This document shows positions 9,281 through 18,798 of a DNA stretch of 64,000 nt, one piece after another. Positions within the stretch are counted from its first letter, which is position 1. The number at the start of each line of letters is the position of its first letter. The DNA comes from an uncultured Lachnospiraceae bacterium (GTDB taxonomy: Bacteria > Bacillota > Clostridia > Lachnospirales > Lachnospiraceae). A program made the position numbers and the translations under genes. The DNA lies in assembly GCA_947630855.1 (NCBI GenBank), contig CANRJF010000003.1:1-64000 (forward strand). Reading direction: 5' to 3'. Below the pieces are notes generated by a model that saw only the letters and a program-made list of their open reading frames with translations, was not told the DNA's origin and made no database searches.

Positions 9281-9361
9281 ATGGCGCATTTGCGTAGAGG
9301 TGTAGAAGCTCTCAATGCCGGAAAGGGTGTGGAACACGATATTATTGAGGTAGATGAATGA
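9281..9361 (+). pseudogene. Orphan C-terminal fragment of a RelB/DinJ-type antitoxin (MAHLRRGVEALNAGKGVEHDIIEVDE)
   Basis: Aligns to the C-terminal part of RelB/DinJ antitoxins, compare SNMEYLRQADNQVQNGQVV in the 42904-43179 antitoxin of this window; no N-terminal RHH. Confidence 0.5.
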
Positions 9362-9548
9362 AAAAGATATGTTTTTTTACACATCCGGTTTTACTTGTTG
9401 AAACTGAGCAGATGGCAATCTATATATCCATAGTTCTACGAAATGACATTGTATTTCTACCACAGGCTGCGTAAATGTGAAGAGAGCTATATGGAATGTA
9501 CTTGAGGTTTTTGATATAGTTTACGTATCAAAACAAGGAGGACAGAAC

Positions 9549-10019
9549 ATGATGAATTTTTCAGAAAAACTATTAACATTACGAAAGGCTAATGACCTGA
9601 CACAAGAGCAGCTTGCCGAGAAACTGGATGTTTCAAGACAGTCTGTTTCAAAGTGGGAAAGCGGGCAGGCAACTCCTGAATTGGAAAAAATAGTAACATT
9701 AAGTGCAATTTTTAATGTTACAACGGATTATCTGCTAAAGTCATCGGACATAGATGATTTATCAGTGAAAACGGAAATGCTTGAAAAACAGCAGCAGATT
9801 ATGCTTATCCGGGAACAGAAACAGCAGCAGATTTGGGGCTGTGTCATGTATTCGATTGCAGTATATTTGATATTTTTTGCATTATATTTCATTGGACATT
9901 TTCATTTTTGGAAGTGGGTTGCAAATCCTTCAGTGTTTTTGGCTGGACTTTTTATTGCTACTGCCATTGTAATTTTGATATGCGTAAAGAAACTTAGTAA
10001 AAACAATATGATTCTTTGA
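9549..10019 (+). CDS. XRE family transcriptional regulator with C-terminal TM segments
   Basis: [46 protein letters not shown]; two hydrophobic segments. Confidence 0.88.
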   Translation: MMNFSEKLLTLRKANDLTQEQLAEKLDVSRQSVSKWESGQATPELEKIVTLSAIFNVTTDYLLKSSDIDDLSVKTEMLEKQQQIMLIREQKQQQIWGCVMYSIAVYLIFFALYFIGHFHFWKWVANPSVFLAGLFIATAIVILICVKKLSKNNMIL

Positions 10020-10138
10020 TAGATTATTTACTGCCGGGAATAAGTAACTTTGAAAAGGCAGGTGCAGATTATACCCGTGAGCCAAATATGTATGCTCTGG
10101 AGTATATTTTATCCTGAGAGAAGAATGAGGGGGAAAAT

Positions 10139-10582
10139 ATGTTTAGATATGTTCATACGAATATTATTGCCAAAGACTGTGGCAGGCTGATAGATTTTTA
10201 CAAAGAAGTTTTCCATTGTAAAAGCATAGGAGAAACAAGAGATTTGCGCGGGGAATGGCTTGACAGACTGACGGGAATTTCTGATGCCCACATAGTAGGA
10301 GAACATCTTTGTCTGCCAGGATATCAGGAAGATCATCCTACACTTGAAATTTTTTCTTATGACACAATGGAAAACGCTTCCATTGGACTGAACAGGTGTG
10401 GGCTTGCTCATCTTGCATTTGAGGTAGATGATGTAGAAAAGACTTTGCAGCTTTTACTTCAAAAGGGCGGCAGCCAGATTGGAGAAGTGGTTAGAACACA
10501 ATATGAAGATGGCAGGGAAGCCGTCTTTGTATATGCTGCGGATTGTGAGGGGAATATTGTTGAATTACAAAGCTGGTCATAG
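10139..10582 (+). CDS. VOC/glyoxalase family protein
   Basis: FRYVHTNIIAKDCGRLIDFYKEVFHC ... LAHLAFEVDDVEKTLQ ... CEGNIVELQSW. Confidence 0.88.
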   Translation: MFRYVHTNIIAKDCGRLIDFYKEVFHCKSIGETRDLRGEWLDRLTGISDAHIVGEHLCLPGYQEDHPTLEIFSYDTMENASIGLNRCGLAHLAFEVDDVEKTLQLLLQKGGSQIGEVVRTQYEDGREAVFVYAADCEGNIVELQSWS

Positions 10583-10691
10583 GATATAGCCCATTAGCAG
10601 ATTTGCAGATGAAAAGGATAATGCCAGGAATACATTTGAAGTTATTATGTAAAATGTCTATTAAAAATGAAAGCAGGGAAGGCGTCAGAAT

Positions 10692-11459
10692 ATGACAAAT
10701 AAAAACATACTTCGCATTGCGATGGAGCAATCTGCGTTAGACCTTAATTGCAAGGCAACGGATTTTTGTTCTGATAAGCATGTTATCGTTAGGTCTGGTG
10801 TGAGGGCAGGTGCACGAAAGTATTACAAAGAACCGATTGCCTGTAATCTGGTTTCCTATGGCAATAACATAGTTGCATCGGTACGGGATGTATATAAGGA
10901 AGTAGTCGAAGAATATATAAGAAAGTTTGAATTTTACCATTGTTTTGAAACGCCTAACATGCATTGGCTGGATGAGAGGTTGTCAGAAAAAGGACAAAAA
11001 ATATGTTTCATGGCAGAATACTATTTGCCGGACGTTGAAAAGTTATATGCCCTGCCCTGTAATTATGAGCTTAAAATCCTGGAACAGTCAGATTTTAAAG
11101 ATTTGTATCAACCGGAATGGAGCAATGCCCTGTGTGAAGAGAGAAAGGAATTGGACATTCTCGGTGTTGGAGCATACGTGCAGGGAAAACTCATTGGACT
11201 GGCAGGCTGTTCAGCCGATTGTGATACCATGTGGCAGATTGGTGTGGATGTGCTGCCAGAGTATCGTAGAAATGGAATTGCGGCTGCGCTTACCAGCCGC
11301 TTAGCATTGGAAATTATGAAAAGAGATAAAGTACCTTTTTATTGTTCTGCATGGTCTAATATCAGGTCCGTTCGGAATGCAATTAAAAGCGGTTTTATTC
11401 CTGCATGGGTGGAAATGACGGCAAAGCCCCGGAATATTGTGGATGAAATGAACCGATAA
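10692..11459 (+). CDS. GNAT family N-acetyltransferase
   Basis: IGVDVLPEYRRNGIAAALTSRLALEIMKRDKVPFYCSAWSNIRSVRNAIKSGF. Confidence 0.85.
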   Translation: MTNKNILRIAMEQSALDLNCKATDFCSDKHVIVRSGVRAGARKYYKEPIACNLVSYGNNIVASVRDVYKEVVEEYIRKFEFYHCFETPNMHWLDERLSEKGQKICFMAEYYLPDVEKLYALPCNYELKILEQSDFKDLYQPEWSNALCEERKELDILGVGAYVQGKLIGLAGCSADCDTMWQIGVDVLPEYRRNGIAAALTSRLALEIMKRDKVPFYCSAWSNIRSVRNAIKSGFIPAWVEMTAKPRNIVDEMNR

Positions 11460-11513
11460 GAAAGAAGGGATTTTATGACGGTACTGATATGCGGATATTG
11501 ACGGAGGTTAGAA

Positions 11514-12317
11514 ATGCTTGGTATATATTTTAGCGGAACAGGAAATTCCAGATATGCTTTAGAGTACTTTTTAAACAAATACAATCATTCAGCGAAGATT
11601 TTTGCAATAGACGATGAATGTGTAGTCGACGAGATAAAAAATCATGAGGAAATTGTTTTTTCCTATGCCGTACAGTTTAGTAACATTCCCAAAATGTTAA
11701 AGGATTTTGTTGATAAAAACCAGAATTTATGGCAAGGGAAAAAGGTTTTTATCATTGCAACAATGGGATTGTTTAGCGGAGACGGAGCAGGAATTTTAGC
11801 AAGACAATTGAAAAAGTACGGCTCAAAAATTGTAGGTGGACTGCATTTAAAAATGCCGGATAGCATAGCGGATGAAAAGGCTCTGAAACGTCCTTTGGAG
11901 AAGAACAAAGAGCTTGTCAGAGCAGCAGAAAAGAAAATAGAACATGCAGTTAGTTGTATGAATAATGGAAAACCGCCCCAGGAAGGAATTGGATTCTGGT
12001 ATCATTTGGCGGGATTATTTGGGCAGCGCCTTTATTTTTACAATAAGACAAAAGAATATACTAATAAAGTGAAAATTGATACAGCTAAATGTATCGGTTG
12101 CGGCAAATGTGTGGGATTATGTCCTATGAAAAATTTGAACCTTAAAGATGGTAAGGCACAGGCGGACAGCAGATGTACAATGTGTTATCGCTGTATTAAT
12201 ATCTGCCCTAATCAGGCGATTACCTTATTGGGCAAAAGTGTGATAGAGCAGGGAACAATAGAAAAGTATCGTGAAAATTATGGTAAATCAGATTACATAT
12301 TATCAGCAAAAAAATGA
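11514..12317 (+). CDS. EFR1-type ferredoxin/flavodoxin fusion protein
   Basis: Flavodoxin motif FSGTGNSRYALEYF and two 4Fe-4S motifs CIGCGKCVGLCP and CTMCYRCINICP. Confidence 0.88.
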   Translation: MLGIYFSGTGNSRYALEYFLNKYNHSAKIFAIDDECVVDEIKNHEEIVFSYAVQFSNIPKMLKDFVDKNQNLWQGKKVFIIATMGLFSGDGAGILARQLKKYGSKIVGGLHLKMPDSIADEKALKRPLEKNKELVRAAEKKIEHAVSCMNNGKPPQEGIGFWYHLAGLFGQRLYFYNKTKEYTNKVKIDTAKCIGCGKCVGLCPMKNLNLKDGKAQADSRCTMCYRCINICPNQAITLLGKSVIEQGTIEKYRENYGKSDYILSAKK

Positions 12318-12897
12318 TATTGCATGCATTGTGTATAAGAATTCCACATTGTCTTATCCTGTGCATACACATGCGAAACACATTACATTTGGATATCTGA
12401 CAGATGGGGAGCTTCGTGTTATCTGCGGTGCAAGGGAATGCCTTTATCATGCAGGCGAAAGTTTTTGCATTATGCCTGATATTTTGCATACAGTAGAGGC
12501 ATTAAATGGTGTAACTTATTCAATGATAAGTGTGTGCATACCCATGGATAAAATCGTTAGTTCCAAAGATGAGCAAAACTATTCCAATACATTGAAGAAA
12601 ATGATTATAAATGTACCGGAAAATAGATTTTCAATTGAAGATATGGCACAAAATATTGGCGTGAGTCCATATCATATGATTCGTCAGTTTAAAAATGTCT
12701 GCGGATTAACGCCCCATCAATTCCAGATACAGTGCAGGGTACGGAAAGCGCAGAAATTATTAGAAGAAGGAGAAAGCGTGACCGAAGCGGCTTATGCCAC
12801 AGGCTTTTGTGACCAAAGCCACTTGGACCGCTGCTTTCGTAAAATAGTCAGATTAACGCCAAGTGCTTATCAACAGGCTGTAAAGAAATTAGTTTAG
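12271..12897 (+). CDS. AraC family transcriptional regulator
   Basis: Cupin-like N-terminus, C-terminal AraC HTH SIEDMAQNIGVSPYHMIRQFKNVCGLTPHQFQIQCRVRKAQKLLEEG...FCDQSHLDRCFRK. Confidence 0.9.
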   Translation: MKIMVNQITYYQQKNDIACIVYKNSTLSYPVHTHAKHITFGYLTDGELRVICGARECLYHAGESFCIMPDILHTVEALNGVTYSMISVCIPMDKIVSSKDEQNYSNTLKKMIINVPENRFSIEDMAQNIGVSPYHMIRQFKNVCGLTPHQFQIQCRVRKAQKLLEEGESVTEAAYATGFCDQSHLDRCFRKIVRLTPSAYQQAVKKLV

Positions 12898-12909
12898 CAA
12901 TATGCTGCG

Positions 12910-13299
12910 CTAACATAATGCCGGAAAGAATTTGGCAAACAGGTAAAGGCCGTCTTCGCCGGCATTTACTTCGTGTGGAATACCTGCCGGCATAATGGAA
13001 ATCGTTCCGATTTCATAAGAAATTGCAGTGCCATGATTGATGCAGACGCCGGAACCGGCAATAACTTCATGGGTTTCTAACTGTGTTTCATGGACATGAT
13101 TTTGGATGCTCTTATTGGGGGCTATACGGACAAGATGGTAGCTGAATTGTCCGTCAGTGTCTTTTGATGTAACTATGTGCTTAAGTTCTACGCCCTCAAA
13201 GGTTGGGTGTTTAGACCAGGGAATGTCTGCAAATTCTGCCGTGGTTGTCGGCAGTTTCAGATAACCGTTGTTAAATGCTTCAAATAAATTGTTGCTCAT
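12910..13299 (-). CDS. Cupin domain protein
   Basis: MSNNLFEAFNNGYLKLP start with RBS; VHETQLETHEVIAGSGVCINHGTAISYEIGTISIMPAGIPHEV. Confidence 0.8.
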   Translation of the reverse strand: MSNNLFEAFNNGYLKLPTTTAEFADIPWSKHPTFEGVELKHIVTSKDTDGQFSYHLVRIAPNKSIQNHVHETQLETHEVIAGSGVCINHGTAISYEIGTISIMPAGIPHEVNAGEDGLYLFAKFFPALC

Positions 13300-13512
13300 A
13301 AAAAATGCCTCCTTCAAATTTGATAAGTATATGATAAGGGAATGGTGGAGATTGGACTTGGATAAAATTGCTGTTTTTGTAAAAAAATGGTGAAATGGTT
13401 GGGGAAGTGTGATACAATAATTGACGGATAATAAAGAATTATCCGTTAGTTTTGGATGGCAGATAATGAAATTTAAAGTCAATATTTTCTTTCATAGTGG
13501 CATCCATCTATT

Positions 13513-14979
13513 TTATTTTAATTTAATACTGGATAAATCATAATATTTCTTTACGGCTTTATTTCTCCAGTCCTTTTTATTACCTGTAATATCGTCAAAG
13601 TAAAGCAATGGGGGCCGGACGCTGTAAGGTGAAACTACTACGTCTTTTCCAGTACTGTTCATTAGAATTTCTGCTCTCTCATAGGCTTCATTAGAATAAA
13701 TTTTTGCCTGTCCGTCTGCCAATAATCCCACAGAATAGAAAATACCAGCTTCATTTCCCGATGTAAGTACCATGCCTATAAACAGACAGCACACTGTACA
13801 AATCCAGCCTTTTGAAAGCCCTATGTCTTCTTTATTCTTATTTACAGGAATTAGTTTTTCCTGTACCCAGCCGCATAAGTAAAAAACATTTATAAAAGTT
13901 AATAAAATAAAGGTAAAGTATACAATATTAAGCAATCTTCCTGCACCAAAATTTCCCATAGCATAAAGTGGTGGACAAAACATTGCGCAGACTCCGCCTA
14001 TGGAAAACAGCAAAACCAGAAGGGGACATGGAAATTTATACCCGGATGTTTTACGAAACTTTTTTATTGTATCATATATTACGGGAAGAAGTATCACAAT
14101 ACACACAATCAATGCAATTCCAATCCAGGAATTGATATAATCCAATCCTGTCAATAAAGATGCCTTTACAGACTGAAATACGGTATATCCATTTTCAAAT
14201 TTGCTCTGCCGTATTGCTGTTCCCGGTGATGTAACATTAAAAATAAATCCTCCCACTGTAACAATAAGAACCAATATATTCCATCTGTATTTTTTGGCTA
14301 TTTTTATCGAAAATCCTAAAACACAAAGCAGGAATAAATATAAAATGGCCATAAAGGCTGTCACATGATTTCCGCCAGCGATTATAAAACCGGTCACGCA
14401 TCCGCCTGTAATCCGAAAGAGCTTATTTTTAAATTGATTTGCATGTCCTATGGATACGGTAATACATATCAGAATTTCAAGCAGGGAAAAAAAGAACACA
14501 TAATTTACGGCTCCATTATACCAGTAAAGACCTTCTACGAATGAGGGCATCCATTGTATCATAAGAAAACTCAGTGTACATCCTGCCGCTGCTCCTGCCA
14601 GTTTGCTGCCATTTAGCACGTTGTGAATCATATAAACAGAAAACAAGATGTTCCCCATAAAAATAATAGATAACATCAAAATTCCTGTTAATGCGTAATA
14701 GCTTTCGCCAAAAATGCCTGGCTGTAATGCCAATAAAAATGCAGATGTATACAGCCCCTGCCATGTGTGCCAGTATTCTGCTGATGTCTCTAGCGCAGTC
14801 TTTATCACAGACAGAAGAGAACCATTTTCCTTCCAGTCATGATACGTTTTTATGGCATATGAAAAATCATCCGCCGAAGGATGGTTGTATGTAGATAATA
14901 TAAGCAAAGGCAGTATAGACAACACAGTTACCAGAATAATACACCACAGATATATTTTTATCTCTTTTTTCATTAGCAA
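13513..14979 (-). CDS. Multi-TM DUF6056-like membrane protein (glycosyltransferase-like)
   Basis: ~12 hydrophobic segments; HPSADDFSYAIKTYHDWKENGS N-terminal loop typical of this family. Confidence 0.65.
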   Translation of the reverse strand: MLMKKEIKIYLWCIILVTVLSILPLLILSTYNHPSADDFSYAIKTYHDWKENGSLLSVIKTALETSAEYWHTWQGLYTSAFLLALQPGIFGESYYALTGILMLSIIFMGNILFSVYMIHNVLNGSKLAGAAAGCTLSFLMIQWMPSFVEGLYWYNGAVNYVFFFSLLEILICITVSIGHANQFKNKLFRITGGCVTGFIIAGGNHVTAFMAILYLFLLCVLGFSIKIAKKYRWNILVLIVTVGGFIFNVTSPGTAIRQSKFENGYTVFQSVKASLLTGLDYINSWIGIALIVCIVILLPVIYDTIKKFRKTSGYKFPCPLLVLLFSIGGVCAMFCPPLYAMGNFGAGRLLNIVYFTFILLTFINVFYLCGWVQEKLIPVNKNKEDIGLSKGWICTVCCLFIGMVLTSGNEAGIFYSVGLLADGQAKIYSNEAYERAEILMNSTGKDVVVSPYSVRPPLLYFDDITGNKKDWRNKAVKKYYDLSSIKLK

Positions 14980-15042
14980 TTCTCCTTCCTAAAAAATAAA
15001 TAATTCTTTATTATTCTTTAGAAAGCAGTCATACATAGAATA

Positions 15043-15085
15043 ACCACCCCTGGAACTTTGAACGGTAGAGGGGTGGATTTTTTAT
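15043..15085 (+). terminator. Rho-independent terminator in + orientation
   Basis: CCACCCCT...AGGGGTGG followed by ATTTTTT. Confidence 0.6.
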
Positions 15086-15147
15086 CACATTATTGGTCAG
15101 AATCATAGAAGGCTGTATTCCCCAATGCTTGCATTGCTGCAAATCAA

Positions 15148-16119
15148 TTATATTTTAAAATCCTTCCTTGGATGCTTTGCTATCAATATATCCCTCTGCT
15201 TGGCCACCGCAACATGGGTATATATTTCTGTTATATTAATAGAACTGTGCCCCAGCATTTCCTGGATATAGCGGATATCTACATCCGCTTCAAGCAGGCA
15301 GGTTGCAAATGTATGCCGGAACATATGCGGTGTAATATGCATTTCAATTGATGCCAGAGAAGTGTATTTATTAATCATTCTGCGGACTGCCTGGTCAGAT
15401 AAAGAAGTACCATTCTGATTCACAAAGAAGTGATGGCTTTGTTTAATTTCCATATTAAAATCAGCCTGGTATTCTTTTAAAATACGAATAACAGATTCAT
15501 TTCCAATCTGAATGCGCCGTTCCTTATCCCCTTTTCCATATATGAGTATTGTTCCGTCGTTGAGGTTTATATCCCAGGAATGCAGTGAGCAAAGTTCGGA
15601 TATGCGCATTCCTGTCGCAAACAAAAGTTCTGAAACTGCAGCATCCCGCAGGGCATTTCTTCTTTGGTAATTGGTTTTGCCATTTTTCCGTTGTGTATAA
15701 ATGGTGGATAAAAAGGTTTCAACAATTTCTAAGGGTATCGTTTTAGGCAGTTTAACCGGTTCCCGGAAATGCAACTGCATGTGATTAAAAGGATTTTTTT
15801 CAATTAGGTTTTTGTACTCTAAAAAATGGAAAAATGCTTTTAATGACGCAATTTTTCGTTTTACCGTTTTAGGCTTATAATTTTTATGTAACCTGGCAAT
15901 ATGTGCTTCCATTATTGCAGAATTGATTTCCGCTATGTCAGCCTCGCATATTTGTTCTGTAAATTGCCTTAAATCAATGCGGTATGCTTTTAGAGTTTTT
16001 TCATCTAAGCATTTTTGCGAACTGCAATATTCCAAATAGTTACTGATAAGTGTGTGTAAGTTATTCATTGTGTAATCTCCTTGTTCTATTTTTTTTAAAA
16101 CGTTAAAAGTATATCGCAT
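15148..16119 (-). CDS. Tyrosine recombinase (XerC/XerD-like)
   Basis: ATGMRISELCSL, HITPHMFRHTFATCLLEADVDIRYIQEMLGHSSINITEIYTHV catalytic motifs. Confidence 0.88.
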   Translation of the reverse strand: MRYTFNVLKKIEQGDYTMNNLHTLISNYLEYCSSQKCLDEKTLKAYRIDLRQFTEQICEADIAEINSAIMEAHIARLHKNYKPKTVKRKIASLKAFFHFLEYKNLIEKNPFNHMQLHFREPVKLPKTIPLEIVETFLSTIYTQRKNGKTNYQRRNALRDAAVSELLFATGMRISELCSLHSWDINLNDGTILIYGKGDKERRIQIGNESVIRILKEYQADFNMEIKQSHHFFVNQNGTSLSDQAVRRMINKYTSLASIEMHITPHMFRHTFATCLLEADVDIRYIQEMLGHSSINITEIYTHVAVAKQRDILIAKHPRKDFKI

Positions 16120-16127
16120 ACAAAAGT

Positions 16128-16233
16128 ATGAAAAAAGAACTTACATGACAGTTCTGCGCACTTGCGGCTCAGAACATACACGCGCCATGCTGCTTGCAGC
16201 ATGTGCGCATCCTATACTTGTGCCTTTTTTCAT
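16128..16233. repeat. Multi-stem palindromic structure upstream of recombinase
   Basis: Outer ATGAAAAAAG/CTTTTTTCAT (16128-16137/16224-16233), inner GTTCTGCGCACTTGCGGCTCAGAAC (16151-16175) and GCGCCATGCTGCTTGCAGCATGTGCGC (16182-16208). Confidence 0.65.
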
Positions 16234-16343
16234 GAAACATTTATGTTAAGGATGATATGGGCACAAGTTTGAGAATTGAAAGAAATTATTTTAACATGTA
16301 TAATTAAAACATGACAAACAGTTGACGTGTTTTACACTGTATA

Positions 16344-17297
16344 ATGAAAATTGTTAAAGGAGCAGTCATGAAAATAGACAGGCAGATTGGAATTTTATCA
16401 GTGCTGTTACAAAAAGATGCTGTTACAGCGCCATATCTTGCGGATTTATTTGAAGTTTCCAGGAGAACCATTAACAGGGATATTGAAGATTTGTGCAGGG
16501 CAGGAATCCCCATTATGACCAGGCAGGGAGTGAATGGGGGCATCTCAATTATAGAGAACTATAAATTGGATAAAACGCTGTTTACAAATGCGGAAATGCA
16601 GGATATTCTTGCGGGACTTCGCAGTCTGGATAGCGTGAATCATACAAATCGTTATGGAAAGCTGATGGAAAAGCTGTCGGCAGGGTCTTCGGATTTTATG
16701 GTTGGCAACCAATCGGTGCTGATTGATTTATCTTCCTGGAATAAGGATTCCCTTGCTCCTAAAATTGAATCCATACGCACTGCCATTGATACATGCAGAG
16801 AACTGGAATTTGTTTATTATTCTCCAAAGGCTGAGTCGGTACGCCGTATAGAACCATATTACCTGATTTTTCGATGGACAAACTGGTATGTGTGGGGATG
16901 GTGTAAAAAAAGAGAAGATTTTCGCATGTTTAAGCTGAATCGCATGGAAAATGTAAAAATTACGGAACGGGAGTTTATGAAGAGACAGGTGCCAATACCG
17001 GATTTAAGCAATGAAAGAATATTTCCCGGGGGGATAAAAGTAAAAGCCCTGTTTGAACCGGAATGTAAATGGAGATTAGTAGAGGAATTTGGAAGCGGAA
17101 GTTTTAAAGAGCAGGAAGATGGCAGGCTTCTATTTCAGGCGGATTATACAGACAAGGAAAATCTGGTTACATGGCTTTTGACTTTTCGGGAAAAAGCAGA
17201 ATTATTAGAGCCAAAAGAGATTCGCGCTGAGATAAAAGAGAGTGTTGAGAAGATGAAAAGAAAATATGAAAACTTATCACAAGAAGGGAGAAATTGA
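16344..17297 (+). CDS. HTH/WYL-domain transcriptional regulator (YafY-like)
   Basis: RQIGILSVLLQKDAVTAPYLADLFEVSRRTINRDIEDLCRAGIPI; WYL-type C-terminal domain EPYYLIFRWTNWYVWGWCKKREDFRMFKLNRM. Confidence 0.88.
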   Translation: MKIVKGAVMKIDRQIGILSVLLQKDAVTAPYLADLFEVSRRTINRDIEDLCRAGIPIMTRQGVNGGISIIENYKLDKTLFTNAEMQDILAGLRSLDSVNHTNRYGKLMEKLSAGSSDFMVGNQSVLIDLSSWNKDSLAPKIESIRTAIDTCRELEFVYYSPKAESVRRIEPYYLIFRWTNWYVWGWCKKREDFRMFKLNRMENVKITEREFMKRQVPIPDLSNERIFPGGIKVKALFEPECKWRLVEEFGSGSFKEQEDGRLLFQADYTDKENLVTWLLTFREKAELLEPKEIRAEIKESVEKMKRKYENLSQEGRN

Positions 17298-17298
17298 A

Positions 17299-17946
17299 AT
17301 GCGGTATACGTGGTTGGATGAATACTTATTAAACAAAGTCGGGGTTACGAAAGACTTGCAGACGGATTGGAACTGGATTCGTTATAAGATTGAAGAGAAG
17401 ATGTTTGCAGCAGTCTGTCTTGGAGAAAATAATGAACCATACTACATAACTTTGAAATTGGAGCCGGCTGAGGGGGATTTTTTCCGTCAGCAATATAAGG
17501 ACATTATTCCAGGATATTATATGAACAAAACACATTGGAATTCCATTCAGCCGGATGGGGAAGTGCCGGATGATGTTTTAAAAGACCTGTTAGATAAATC
17601 CTATCAGCTTGTGCTTGGAGGATTTAGCAAGAAGAAGCAGCAGGAAATTCTGGAAAATTCAATTTTGGCAGAGGAAATAAGCTGCTGCGGTACAGAATGT
17701 ACGAAATGCAGTTTCTATGGTAATCCATGTAAGGGATGCAATGCAAGCCTTGGAAAAGTGTTTCATGCACCCGAAGGAGGGGCATGTGCGATTTACGAAT
17801 GTTCTGTAAATCAAAAGAAGTATAAAACCTGTAAAACATGTGAAAGTCTCCCATGCGAAATCTGGAGAAAGACAAAAGACCCATCTATGTCAGACGAGGA
17901 ATTTGAAAAGAGTATACAGGAGCGGATAGAGCAATTAAGAAAGTGA
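17299..17946 (+). CDS. MmcQ/YjbR-like plus cysteine-rich (DUF3795-like) protein
   Basis: MRYTWLDEYLLNKVGVTKDLQTDWNWIRYKIEEKMFAAVCL; C-terminal CGTECTKCSFYGNPCKGCNAS...CKTCESLPCEIWRKTKDPSMSDEEF. Confidence 0.7.
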   Translation: MRYTWLDEYLLNKVGVTKDLQTDWNWIRYKIEEKMFAAVCLGENNEPYYITLKLEPAEGDFFRQQYKDIIPGYYMNKTHWNSIQPDGEVPDDVLKDLLDKSYQLVLGGFSKKKQQEILENSILAEEISCCGTECTKCSFYGNPCKGCNASLGKVFHAPEGGACAIYECSVNQKKYKTCKTCESLPCEIWRKTKDPSMSDEEFEKSIQERIEQLRK

Positions 17947-18014
17947 CTTCAGATTGATATTTGACGGTAAAGCAGAGTTCAAAACAAAGCATAGGGGATG
18001 AAGGTGACCGATAT

Positions 18015-18776
18015 ATGGAACTTGTAAAATTAACACATGACAATATTGAAACGGAACATATTTGCTGTGCCATTGCAAAGAACAATGATGTGCAGGTTAT
18101 GTCCAAGAAACAGTGGTTACGGGAACGATTAGAGGAAGGATTGGTTTTCTTAAAATGTAATGTCAGGGGGAAATGTTTTATTGAGTACATACCTGCAGAA
18201 TATGCATGGACACCCATTGAAGCAGAGGGATATATGTATATTGACTGCCTGTGGGTATCCGGGCAGTTTAAGGGAAAGGGCTACTCAAACCTGTTGTTAG
18301 AGGAATGTATAAAAGACAGCAGAGAGAAAGAAAAAAAGGGGCTTGTGACGCTGTCTTCCAAAAAGAAAATGGGTTTTTTGTCGGACCAAAAATATTTAAA
18401 GTATAAGGGTTTTGAAACGGCTGATACAGCGAGCCCTTATTTTGAACTTATGTATCTTCCGTTTTCTGAGAACGCAAAGAAACCTTGTTTTAAACCCCAT
18501 TTGAAACAATCAGGACAGAAGAATGCACAACAGGGATTTACCTTGTATTATACAAGCCAATGTCCTTTTACGGCAAAGTATGTTCCAATTCTTTTAAATA
18601 TAGCTGAAAATAAAAATATTAAGTTTCAATCAATTCATATTGTTTCAAAAGAACAGGCACAAAATGCCCCCACACCTTTTACAACGTTTAGTTTGTATTA
18701 TAATGGCAGGTTTTTAACTCATGAGATATTATCAGAGAAAAAATTTCAAAAAATAGTAACCGATATGGGATTGTAA
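18015..18776 (+). CDS. GNAT-like acetyltransferase with YoaP-type C-terminal domain
   Basis: YIDCLWVSGQFKGKGYSNLLLEECI; C-terminal YYTSQCPFTAKYVPILLN thioredoxin-like segment. Confidence 0.75.
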   Translation: MELVKLTHDNIETEHICCAIAKNNDVQVMSKKQWLRERLEEGLVFLKCNVRGKCFIEYIPAEYAWTPIEAEGYMYIDCLWVSGQFKGKGYSNLLLEECIKDSREKEKKGLVTLSSKKKMGFLSDQKYLKYKGFETADTASPYFELMYLPFSENAKKPCFKPHLKQSGQKNAQQGFTLYYTSQCPFTAKYVPILLNIAENKNIKFQSIHIVSKEQAQNAPTPFTTFSLYYNGRFLTHEILSEKKFQKIVTDMGL

Positions 18777-18798
18777 ATTTTAAAATTAGGAGGAAACA

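Noticed and set aside
10927-11304. Alternative-frame 125-aa ORF inside the GNAT gene
   Set aside because: Same-strand frame shift of a well-supported acetyltransferase; Cys/Arg-rich composition is artefactual.
15148-16119. Considered as an integron integrase or the edge of a complete mobile element
   Set aside because: No additional integron domain was recognised, no attC cassette array, and no flanking att duplications or transposition genes are visible; called only a Xer-like recombinase with an unusual neighbouring structure.
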